Assembly (NCBI GenBank): GCA_963788115.1
Contig: CAWBFD010000004.1
Location: 992,001 to 1,056,000 of the forward strand
DNA: 64,000 bases
Reading direction: 5' to 3'
From: CAWBFD01 sp963788115
Lineage (GTDB): Bacteria; Actinomycetota; Thermoleophilia; Solirubrobacterales; 70-9
Within the stretch, counting starts at the first letter, position 1. Each line of letters opens with the position of its first letter. The translations under genes were made by a program, and so were the position numbers. The notes below the pieces were generated by a model, which searched no databases, had not been told where the DNA came from, and saw only the letters and a list, made by a program, of their open reading frames with translations. Shown here one piece after another: positions 17,069 through 23,719 of the stretch.

Positions 17069-17689
17069 ATGCCGCTTCCGTCGCAGGTTCCGCGCGACAG
17101 GGCCTTTTTCGACCTGTTCAACCAGGCGGGACAGAACACGCTGAGGTCCGCCCGGCTGCTCAAGGACATGCTCGATCGGTGGCCTGACGATCAAGGCCTG
17201 GGCCGCGAGATCCTGCTCGCCGAGAAAGAGGGCGACCGGATCACGCACGACATCGTCCAGCGCCTCAACACGACCTTCGTCACGCCGCTCGACCGTGAGG
17301 ACATCTACGGCCTGGCCACCCAGCTCGACGACATCGTCGACTACATCGAGGAGGCCGCGGACTTCCTCGGCCTCTACCAGGTCGAGGCGCCGATGGACCA
17401 GGCGCTGGCGCTCGCCGACGTACTCGTCCGGGCCTGCGAGCAGCTCGCGGGGGCGCTCGACGACCTACGGGGCTTCAAGGACCTCGACCACTACTGGATC
17501 GAGATCCACCGGCTCGAGAACGACGGCGACCGGCTCTCTCGCGACGCCGTGGCCTCGCTGTTCGCGAACGGGATCGACCCGATGTTCGTGATCCGCTGGA
17601 AGGACATCTTCGCCGTGCTCGAGCGGGCGATCGACTCCTGCGAGAGCTCCGCCCACATTCTCGAGGGCATAGTCATAAAGAACGCCTGA
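17069..17689 (+). CDS. DUF47 / PhoU-like protein, normally partner of Pit phosphate transporter
   Basis: An all-helical 206-residue protein of the DUF47 (YkaA) family. Typical segments are AEKEGDRITHDIVQRLNTTF, then VTPLDREDIYGLATQLDDIV and the C-terminal RWKDIFAVLERAIDSCE. DUF47 proteins usually sit immediately before a Pit-type inorganic phosphate transporter and are thought to regulate it. No Pit gene follows here, so this copy is an orphan. ATG 17069 begins 10 nt after the wecB stop, suggesting co-transcription. Confidence 0.85.
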   Translation: MPLPSQVPRDRAFFDLFNQAGQNTLRSARLLKDMLDRWPDDQGLGREILLAEKEGDRITHDIVQRLNTTFVTPLDREDIYGLATQLDDIVDYIEEAADFLGLYQVEAPMDQALALADVLVRACEQLAGALDDLRGFKDLDHYWIEIHRLENDGDRLSRDAVASLFANGIDPMFVIRWKDIFAVLERAIDSCESSAHILEGIVIKNA

Positions 17690-17795
17690 GGACTCGCGCC
17701 CTCCGCCGATTGCGAAGGCGATCTGATCCTCTACATCGTGGTCGCGAACCGCACTGGTCTTCGACTTCACCGGCGCTGAGTACGCTTCCGAGGCC

Positions 17796-18146
17796 ATGCG
17801 CACCTTGCGCAACATCGCGATCATCGCCCTCCTGGCGCTGGTCGTGGCCGTGGCTCCGGGCGGCGGTAACGCGGCAGCCGCGGTGCTGACCGCGATCACG
17901 CTGGCGTTCATGGCGACGATCGCCTTCGCCGCGTATTCGATCTATCGCCAGAACCAGCTCACCTTCGTCTCGCTCACGGAGCGCCAGCGCGGCCTCCTCC
18001 TGGGCGCGCTGGGGGTGATCGCGCTGATGATCGCCGGCGCGGACGAGCTGCTCGAGACGGGGCTGGGCGCCCTCGTGTGGATCGGCCTGATGGCCGCCGC
18101 GGTGATCGCGATTTGGCGCGTGTGGGTGGAGTCGCAGAGCTACTGA
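17796..18146 (+). CDS. Small membrane protein of unknown function
   Basis: A 116-residue protein I do not recognise. It has about four hydrophobic segments: NIAIIALLALVVAVAPGG, AAAVLTAITLAFMATIAFAA, LLLGALGVIALMIAGADELL and GLGALVWIGLMAAAVIAIWR. A short basic linker (YRQNQLTFVSLTERQR) separates the two hairpins. A TACGCT box at 17781-17786 lies 9 nt before the ATG, so it likely has its own leaderless transcript. It stands between DUF47 and the TadE genes without overlap. Confidence 0.65.
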   Translation: MRTLRNIAIIALLALVVAVAPGGGNAAAAVLTAITLAFMATIAFAAYSIYRQNQLTFVSLTERQRGLLLGALGVIALMIAGADELLETGLGALVWIGLMAAAVIAIWRVWVESQSY

Positions 18147-18253
18147 GCGGGGGAGGCACCGGCCGCCGACGCGGTCGAGGTTGTCACTGAGCCGACTCGC
18201 TTTCGGCGCACGATGCGCGCCACGCGCGGGCCGTTGCCGTCTAGCTTCGGCGC

Positions 18254-18667
18254 ATGGCATCGCGCGCCAGCGCCTTCCCACCGACAACCCGCACCGTTGG
18301 GCCACCCGGGGGTCCATGTGGCGCCGCCGATGCGCGCTGCGGTGAGCGCGGACAGGCGTCGGTGGAGCTGGTCGCCGCGCTACCGGCGCTGATCCTGGCG
18401 GCTTTGATCGCGGCGCAGCTCGCGGTTGTCGGCTACTCGCTGTGGAGCGCGGCGACGGCGGCGCGGGCCGGGGCACGCGCCGGCTACGTTGGCGGCGACG
18501 CCGCAGCCGCGGCGCGGAGCGCGCTGCCCGCGCCGCTCGAGCAGGGCGCCCGGCTGCACGCCGGGAACGGGTCGATGGACGTGCGGGTGCTGTCGCCCAC
18601 GCTCGTCCCCGGCCTGCCCAGGATCCCGGTGGAGGCGGCGACCGCGCTGGGCGCAGGGGATGGCTAG
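18254..18667 (+). CDS. TadE-like pilus/secretion protein
   Basis: A 137-residue single-pass membrane protein. The short Cys-containing N-terminus is followed by GQASVELVAALPALILAALI, a TadE-type pseudopilin signature with the conserved Glu and a hydrophobic helix (about 34-60). The rest is a small exported domain. TadE proteins are minor pilins of the Flp/Tad apparatus. No tadA/B/C ATPase or platform genes are in the window. TAGCTT (18242-18247) lies 6 nt before the ATG. The stop overlaps the next TadE gene by 8 nt. Confidence 0.78.
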   Translation: MASRASAFPPTTRTVGPPGGPCGAADARCGERGQASVELVAALPALILAALIAAQLAVVGYSLWSAATAARAGARAGYVGGDAAAAARSALPAPLEQGARLHAGNGSMDVRVLSPTLVPGLPRIPVEAATALGAGDG

Positions 18668-19049
18668 CGGTCGCCGGCACACAGGCCTCCCGGACCGTCG
18701 CAGGGCGGCGCCCACGGATCAGTGCGGCCAGGCGTCGGTTGAGGTGCTCGCGGGATTCCCGGCCCTGCTGCTGGCCGGTCTGATCGCCCTTCAGCTGCTC
18801 GTCGCCGGCTACTCCATGACGCTCGCAGACGGCGCGGCCGAGGCCGGAGCGCTGGCGGTGGTCGCGGGACGCGACCCGGGGGACGCGGTGCGCGACGCGC
18901 TCCCGCGATGGGCGCGGGAGCGGGTTTCGATCGGGGAGGCCGGGGGCCGGATCACGGTCGCATTGCGCCCGCCGTCGGCGCTCGAGCTGGTCGGGAGGTC
19001 GTTTGAGGTGAGCGCGAGTGCGTGGGTGCGGCCGCCCGGCGGAGCGTGA
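18660..19049 (+). CDS. Second TadE-like protein
   Basis: A 129-residue paralogue of the preceding gene. It has the same core, GQASVEVLAGFPALLLAGLI, followed by the membrane helix and a short exported domain. The start ATG at 18660 lies inside the end of the upstream gene, so the two are translated together. It ends 3 nt before the large fusion gene. The tandem arrangement suggests duplication, with two related minor subunits serving one envelope structure. Confidence 0.75.
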   Translation: MASGRRHTGLPDRRRAAPTDQCGQASVEVLAGFPALLLAGLIALQLLVAGYSMTLADGAAEAGALAVVAGRDPGDAVRDALPRWARERVSIGEAGGRITVALRPPSALELVGRSFEVSASAWVRPPGGA

Positions 19050-19052
19050 GCG

Positions 19053-21002
19053 ATGGCCTCGCCGGCGGCGCTCGCGCCCGCGCGACCCAGGGGCTCGCCC
19101 GCTGTGCCCCGGCCGGTGCTGGCGACCGAGCTGGGCTCGGCCCCAGGGGGCCTGGCGGTTTCCGCCGCCGTCGCGACCGCGCTCGGGAGCCGCTCACCGG
19201 GCCAACCCGGGAGCGTGATGGCCGAGATCGGCGGCGCACGCTCACGCTCGCCCACGCTGCTCGCCTCTGAGGCGGCGCGTGAGCTCGAGGACGAGCTGCG
19301 GGCCGCCGGGCTGGACCGCGCCGCCGCGCGTGGGCGTCTCTGCTGGCTCTGCCTGGAGGCGGGTGAGGGCTCCACCGAGGAGCTCGAACGAGCGGTGGCC
19401 ACGGCCTCCCCACGATTGGTGCTGGCCCACGTGCCGCCGGCCCTGTGGACGCCGCTGCTGGATTCGCTGCGACCGTGCGCGGGCCTGTTGCGCGCCGACA
19501 CTCGGGCTGACCGCGCGCTCGCTGCCCTCGCCGTCGGCGAGCTGCGCGTGCGGGGCGCGGCCGCGCGGATCGCGACCCGGCCGCTGGGTCGGGTGGGAGC
19601 GCGCCGTGCGATCGCTGGTCTCGACCCGGGCGGGACGTCCGCGCGGCGGATCGAGCGCCTCGCGCGGGGACTGCGGCCGGGGAACGACGCCGGCCAGGCG
19701 CTGCCGATGGTGCTTGGTGCCGCCCTGATCCTGATCGTGGTCGCGCTGGCGCTGGTCGCGCTCGCCGGGGCCCTCACCGGGACCGCGCGAGCCCAACGCG
19801 GGTCGGACCTCGCCGCGCTCTCCGCCGCCCGCTCGATGCGCGACGACCTCTGGCGGCTGTTGGCGCCGCCGCGGCTGCCGAACGGGCTGCCCAACCCCGT
19901 GCACATGCCGAAGGCCGTCTACCTGGCCCGTGCGAGCGCCGCCGCCCGGGAGGCGGCGTCGCGCAATGGCATCGATGCGGCCCGGCTGCGCGTCTCGTTC
20001 CCGGACCGACTATCGCCGGCCCCGCTGCGGGTCAGGGTGGCGGTGCGCGCCGAGGTCGACCTTCCCGACGGGAGATCGGGCGGCTCCTTCGAGTCGGAGG
20101 CCGAGGCTCATGCGGCGCTCCCTGCCGGGTTCACCGGGGCTCCGGCCATCGCCTCCGGCGGCGGTTACGCAGGCCCGCTCGCGTACAGGCAGGGCAAGCG
20201 GATGCGCCCGGACGTCGCCGCGGCCTTCGATCGCCTCGCCGCCGCGGCCGCCGGCGCAGGCCACGGCCTGGTGATCACCTCGGGCTACCGCTCCGACGCC
20301 GAGCAGGCCCGGTTGTTCGCACAGAACCCCGATCCGCGCTGGGTCGCCCCGCCCGGAAAGTCGCTCCATCGCTGCGGCACCGAGCTCGATCTCGGCCCCG
20401 CTTCGGCCTACGGCTGGCTCGCCGCCAACGCGTCGCGATTCGGCTTCCTCAGGCGGTACGCCTGGGAGCCGTGGCATTTCGGATACGTCCGCGGCCCGGC
20501 TCCGTGCGCGGCGGATGCCAGCTCGGTCGGTGGGCTCGCGGCCGATGGCCGCGCCGCTTCGCTGGGGTTGCCCGCGTTCGTCCCAGGGCCGTTTCGGGCG
20601 CCGATCGAGCGCGCGGCGGCCCGCTGGAGCGTCTCTGCCGGACTCCTGGCGGCGCAGCTCGCGGCCGAGTCGAACTTCGATCCGGACGCGGTCTCGCCCG
20701 CCGGAGCCCAGGGGATCGCCCAGTTCATGCCGGCCACTGCGGCCGCCTACGGGCTTCGAGACCCGTTCGATCCGGCGGCAGCGATCGACGCCCAGGCCCA
20801 CCTGATGTCGGACCTGCTGGAGCGGTTCGCCTCGATCCCGCTTGCCCTGGCCGCATACAACGCCGGGGCGGGCGCGGTTGCGGCCTGCACCTGCGTTCCC
20901 GCCTATCCCGAGACTCAGGCCTACGTGGCCCGGATTCTGGGGCTCATGGGCGCCGCCGGCGAGCTGGTCCTGCCGGCTCTCGAGGTTCGACTGGTCGACT
21001 GA
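19053..21002 (+). CDS. TadG-like membrane anchor fused to VanY-type carboxypeptidase and lytic transglycosylase
   Basis: An unusual 649-residue multidomain protein. Residues 1-205 are a soluble Ala/Arg-rich region that I cannot assign. Residues about 214-265 read NDAGQALPMVLGAALILIVV and onward, then GTARAQRGSDLAALSAARSM, the TadG/TadE-type pseudopilin and anchor pattern. Residues about 375-480 form a VanY/LAS-type D,D-carboxypeptidase with SGYRSDAEQARLF, HRCGTELDLG and WEPWHFGYV carrying the zinc and catalytic residues. Residues about 525-640 form an SLT-type lytic transglycosylase with catalytic Glu near 539 (AAESNFDP), GAQGIAQFMPATA and AYNAGAGAV. It is transcribed with two TadE genes, suggesting local peptidoglycan opening for a Tad-like structure. 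Confidence 0.85.
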   Translation: MASPAALAPARPRGSPAVPRPVLATELGSAPGGLAVSAAVATALGSRSPGQPGSVMAEIGGARSRSPTLLASEAARELEDELRAAGLDRAAARGRLCWLCLEAGEGSTEELERAVATASPRLVLAHVPPALWTPLLDSLRPCAGLLRADTRADRALAALAVGELRVRGAAARIATRPLGRVGARRAIAGLDPGGTSARRIERLARGLRPGNDAGQALPMVLGAALILIVVALALVALAGALTGTARAQRGSDLAALSAARSMRDDLWRLLAPPRLPNGLPNPVHMPKAVYLARASAAAREAASRNGIDAARLRVSFPDRLSPAPLRVRVAVRAEVDLPDGRSGGSFESEAEAHAALPAGFTGAPAIASGGGYAGPLAYRQGKRMRPDVAAAFDRLAAAAAGAGHGLVITSGYRSDAEQARLFAQNPDPRWVAPPGKSLHRCGTELDLGPASAYGWLAANASRFGFLRRYAWEPWHFGYVRGPAPCAADASSVGGLAADGRAASLGLPAFVPGPFRAPIERAAARWSVSAGLLAAQLAAESNFDPDAVSPAGAQGIAQFMPATAAAYGLRDPFDPAAAIDAQAHLMSDLLERFASIPLALAAYNAGAGAVAACTCVPAYPETQAYVARILGLMGAAGELVLPALEVRLVD

Positions 21003-21221
21003 GGCGCCCTGCGACCGTCGCCTTGAAGTCGAGCCCGAGGTCCTCGAAGATCACATGCGGGGACGGCGGGTCGCGATCCGGCGCACGAGGTCGACGGGCT
21101 GCGCCAGCGGCGCCGGCTGAGCTCGACCAAGAGATCGAGCGCGACGAAGCCCGAGCTGCCCGCGGCCACGGCGTCATCCGCAAGCGCCCGCCAACAGCTT
21201 CCTCGAAGTCTCGGACAACCG

Positions 21222-21259
21222 AAAGCCCGCCGCCGGGACACCCCAGCGGCGGGCTTTTT
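21222..21259 (+). terminator. Rho-independent terminator
   Basis: AAAGCCCGCCGC (21222-21233) pairs with GCGGCGGGCTTT (21246-21257), and the right arm runs into a T5 tract ending at 21259. It is 220 nt downstream of the TadG-VanY-SLT stop and should end that operon. The bases 21003-21221 before it contain no gene that I can support. The minus-strand small secreted gene ends 20 nt further on. Confidence 0.88.
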
Positions 21260-21278
21260 GGTGGGCTCGTGAGGTCCT

Positions 21279-21626
21279 CTAAAGGAGTACCACTCGAACT
21301 CGCGCTCGACTCTCGCTCAAGCCAACCGCTGCGAGCGTGCACTCCGGTCGGGTGAGGCGGATCGGGATCACGAACGCCTCGCCGCGATGAAGCCGGCCGG
21401 AATCGGCGAACTGGTGCGAGCCCTTGTTGCAGTGGATCGCCCAGGCGCCACGCGTCAGCACGCCCATCTTCACCCGGGCGAACGTCACTTTGTCCTCCGA
21501 GGTGTTGGCCGTGCATGACACGTTGTCGCCCCTGACGAAACAGCTATCGGCGCTCGCCTGGGCGGCCGACGGGATGATCAGCGCGGCCGCCAGGGCCGCG
21601 AGTCCCGCGATCAGCAGGTTCTTCAC
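21279..21626 (-). CDS. Small secreted protein of unknown function
   Basis: A 115-residue protein with a clear Sec signal peptide (MKNLLIAGLAALAAALIIPS, cleavage likely after AQA). The mature part of about 90 residues has four Cys (SADSCFVRGDNVSC, HCNKGSH and RPECTLAAV), compatible with two disulfides. I do not recognise the family. The start is GTG 21626 with an excellent AAGGAGGAGG site, one of the few strong Shine-Dalgarno sequences here, implying high expression. It is monocistronic on the minus strand. Confidence 0.72.
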   Translation of the reverse strand: MKNLLIAGLAALAAALIIPSAAQASADSCFVRGDNVSCTANTSEDKVTFARVKMGVLTRGAWAIHCNKGSHQFADSGRLHRGEAFVIPIRLTRPECTLAAVGLSESRARVRVVLL

Positions 21627-21769
21627 TCGTACCTCCTCCTTATAGTGGTCGTCTTCTTATCGGCTGTTTGGCCCCGGATCAGTAGTCCCCGGACATCGTC
21701 GAGCCCGACGGGGAGAGGACCTGACCGAGGTTACGTACGATCCGCGCTCGCTTGAGGTGACCGGAGGCG

Positions 21770-21828
21770 GGAGCGGTTCGCCTCGATCCCGCTTCCTGCC
21801 GGCTATCGAGGTACGGCTGGTCGACTGA
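21770..21828 (+). pseudogene. Remnant of a second copy of the VanY-SLT fusion gene 3' end
   Basis: Bases 21770-21794 are identical to 20819-20843 inside the transglycosylase domain of the fusion gene. Bases 21795-21828 match its last 34 nt (20969-21002) with three differences, including the stop codon. The 125 nt between these blocks are missing, and that length is not a multiple of three. This is a decayed partial duplication; no start or functional frame remains. Confidence 0.8.
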
Positions 21829-21856
21829 CCTGGCCCGACCACTTAGACTCCGCGCG

Positions 21857-22324
21857 ATGGCGCCGGTTGCAATCGAGGGAATCGAGGGGCTCAGGCAGAT
21901 CGTCGACCAGGAGGTCGGCCCGAGCGAGTGGCTCGAGGTCACCCAGGAGGACATCGATCGCTTCGCCGAGGTCTCGCGCGACTTCCAGTGGATCCATGTC
22001 GATCGGGAGCGGGCGGAGCGGGAGAGCCCCTTCGGGACGACGATCGCCCACGGCAACCTGACCCTGTCACTGATCGACGGCTTTCGCTCCCAGCTGTTTC
22101 AGCAGGATGGGGTCGCAATGGGGATCAACTACGGCTGGAACAAGGTCCGCTTTCCGGCGCCGGTGCCGTCCGGCTCGCGCGTCCGGGCCCGAGCGACCGT
22201 GCTCTCCGTCGACGAGCTCGACGGTGGGTGGTACCAGGTGGTCACCCGATTCATGGTCGAGCGCGAGGGCGAGGACAAGCCCGTCTGCGTGGCCGACTCG
22301 GTCGGCCGCTTCCTGCCCGGCTGA
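21857..22324 (+). CDS. MaoC-like hot-dog dehydratase, (R)-specific enoyl-CoA hydratase type
   Basis: A single hot-dog domain of 155 residues. The hydratase-2 catalytic pattern is visible: DFQWIHVDRERA (catalytic Asp and His region), then FGTTIAHGNLTLSL. Members hydrate trans-2-enoyl-CoA to (R)-3-hydroxyacyl-CoA or act in related acyl-CoA steps. TAGACT (21844-21849) lies 7 nt before the ATG. The nearest CoA-related gene, an enoyl-CoA hydratase, is on the opposite strand 0.5 kb away, so a joint pathway is possible but not shown. Confidence 0.87.
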   Translation: MAPVAIEGIEGLRQIVDQEVGPSEWLEVTQEDIDRFAEVSRDFQWIHVDRERAERESPFGTTIAHGNLTLSLIDGFRSQLFQQDGVAMGINYGWNKVRFPAPVPSGSRVRARATVLSVDELDGGWYQVVTRFMVEREGEDKPVCVADSVGRFLPG

Positions 22325-22335
22325 CGCTCGCTCGG

Positions 22336-22782
22336 CTACTGGACGGTGAGCGTGCCCTCCATCCCGGCTTCGCGGTGCCCTGGAACCGAGCAGTAGAACG
22401 TGTAGTCGCCGGTCTGGACCTCCTCGGTCAGCTCCGTTGAGCTGTCCGTGATCTGATCGCTGCACCCGATCTCGTCTCCGGACGGGCTTTCGAGACAGAC
22501 GTCGTGGGAAATGCTCGCCGGGTTGTCGAACTCGATCGTGACCTCGCCCGCGGACGCGTCGAGAGTCGACGTGTCAAAGGCGAGCTCACCGCCCGGGTCC
22601 GCGCTCAGCTTGAGCGTCGTCGCCTCGCCACCACCGCCGCCGCCACCACCGGCGGCAGTCTCGGTGGTCTGCTCGGTCGTCGCAGCCTCCTCGCCCCCGT
22701 CGTCATCGTCATCGCCACCGCACGCGGCCACCGACAGTGAGGCGAGCGCAACTGCCACCAGAAGGACCAGCAGCTTCTTCAT
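22336..22782 (-). CDS. Cupredoxin-type (plastocyanin/azurin-like) lipoprotein
   Basis: Membrane-anchored blue-copper protein of 148 residues. The signal peptide ends in the lipobox SVAAC, giving an N-acyl-Cys near residue 21. An acidic/Gly-rich linker (about 22-55) follows, then a cupredoxin fold of about 90 residues. The copper ligands fit His in ISHDVCLE and Cys, His and Met in YCSVPGHREAGM. It probably shuttles electrons at the outer face of the membrane. The start ATG has AGGAAAGGGG upstream. It ends 11 nt from the convergent MaoC gene. Confidence 0.9.
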   Translation of the reverse strand: MKKLLVLLVAVALASLSVAACGGDDDDDGGEEAATTEQTTETAAGGGGGGGGEATTLKLSADPGGELAFDTSTLDASAGEVTIEFDNPASISHDVCLESPSGDEIGCSDQITDSSTELTEEVQTGDYTFYCSVPGHREAGMEGTLTVQ

Positions 22783-22820
22783 CGAGATCCCCTTTCCTGA
22801 GATCGGGTCCGCAGCGAACT

Positions 22821-23648
22821 CTAGCTCCCGGTGAAGGTCGGCTCGCGTTGCTCGAGGAAGGCGGTGACCCCCTCACGCAGGTCGTCGGTCGCCATCGAGT
22901 CGGCGATCCCGTGGCGTTCGAGCTGAAGATGCTCCGCGAGGGAGTGGTCGAGGCTCTCACCGACGAGCCGCTTGCACATTCTCACGTAGTGAGGCGCCTT
23001 CGCCGCGAGCTTCTCCGCCTTCTCCCGTGCTCGCGCCGCCAGCCGGTCCGCCGGGACGACCTCCGCGACGAGCCCTGCCTCGAGCGCCTGCTGGGCGGAG
23101 AGCATCGGGTCGTTCAGCAGCAGCTCGACCGCCCGGCTGGGACCGATGATCCGAGGGAGGAAGTAGGTCATGCCCCCGTCCGGCGAGGCTCCGATCCGGC
23201 CGTAGGCGCAGACGAACGCGGCCTCCTCCGACGCGATCCGCGTATCGCACATGAGCGCCAGCGAGAATCCGGCGCCCGCGGCGACGCCGTTGACCGCAGC
23301 GACCACCGGATAGGGGATGCGGCGGAAGTCGACGATCGCCTGATGCAGGACCTCGGCAGCGCGCCGGACGTCCGCCGGGAGATCGTGGCCCTCGTCGTCG
23401 ATCCCCCGCTTGAACCAGGTGACGTCGCCGCCCGCCGAGAACGCGCGGCCGTCGCCGGTGACGATCAATGCGCGCAGCTGGGCGCTGTCGGCGAGCCAGG
23501 ATGCGGCCAGGACGAGCTCGCCGATCATCTCCGGGCTCATCGCGTTCAGCCGGTCGGGTCGGTTCAGGGTGAGCGTTCCGATCTCGCCGTCGAGGTCGAT
23601 CCGAAGCGTGTTCAGCGTGGGTGGCGCGGGCGTGGTGATGTCCGGCAT
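22821..23648 (-). CDS. Enoyl-CoA hydratase/isomerase family protein
   Basis: Crotonase-fold enzyme of 275 residues, likely in fatty-acid or branched-chain CoA degradation. Features are the oxyanion-hole segment AFSAGGDVTWF, the second hole region AAVNGVAAGAGFSLALMCDT and RIASEEAAFVCAYGRIGASPDGG. The first catalytic Glu position typical of hydratases (E in the EAG segment) reads RIGASPDGGMTYFLPR, so isomerase or other chemistry is possible. ATG 23648 follows GAGAGGAGC. It is upstream of the cupredoxin gene on the same strand, with a 38-nt gap. Confidence 0.85.
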   Translation of the reverse strand: MPDITTPAPPTLNTLRIDLDGEIGTLTLNRPDRLNAMSPEMIGELVLAASWLADSAQLRALIVTGDGRAFSAGGDVTWFKRGIDDEGHDLPADVRRAAEVLHQAIVDFRRIPYPVVAAVNGVAAGAGFSLALMCDTRIASEEAAFVCAYGRIGASPDGGMTYFLPRIIGPSRAVELLLNDPMLSAQQALEAGLVAEVVPADRLAARAREKAEKLAAKAPHYVRMCKRLVGESLDHSLAEHLQLERHGIADSMATDDLREGVTAFLEQREPTFTGS

Positions 23649-23719
23649 CTGAGCTCCTCTCGGCGGTCGTTAACCGCATCGTCGCCAGGCGGTCGGGCGC
23701 GGAGCCTAACCTTTGATCA

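Noticed and set aside
21003..21221. Possible short gene between the fusion gene and the terminator (both strands have open frames)
   Set aside because: The translations are compositionally biased, lack a credible start and match nothing recognisable. It is treated as the 3' untranslated region.
21222..21259. Terminator hairpin as part of a CRISPR, tRNA or riboswitch element
   Set aside because: It is a simple 12-bp stem with a T5 tail, fully explained as an intrinsic terminator.
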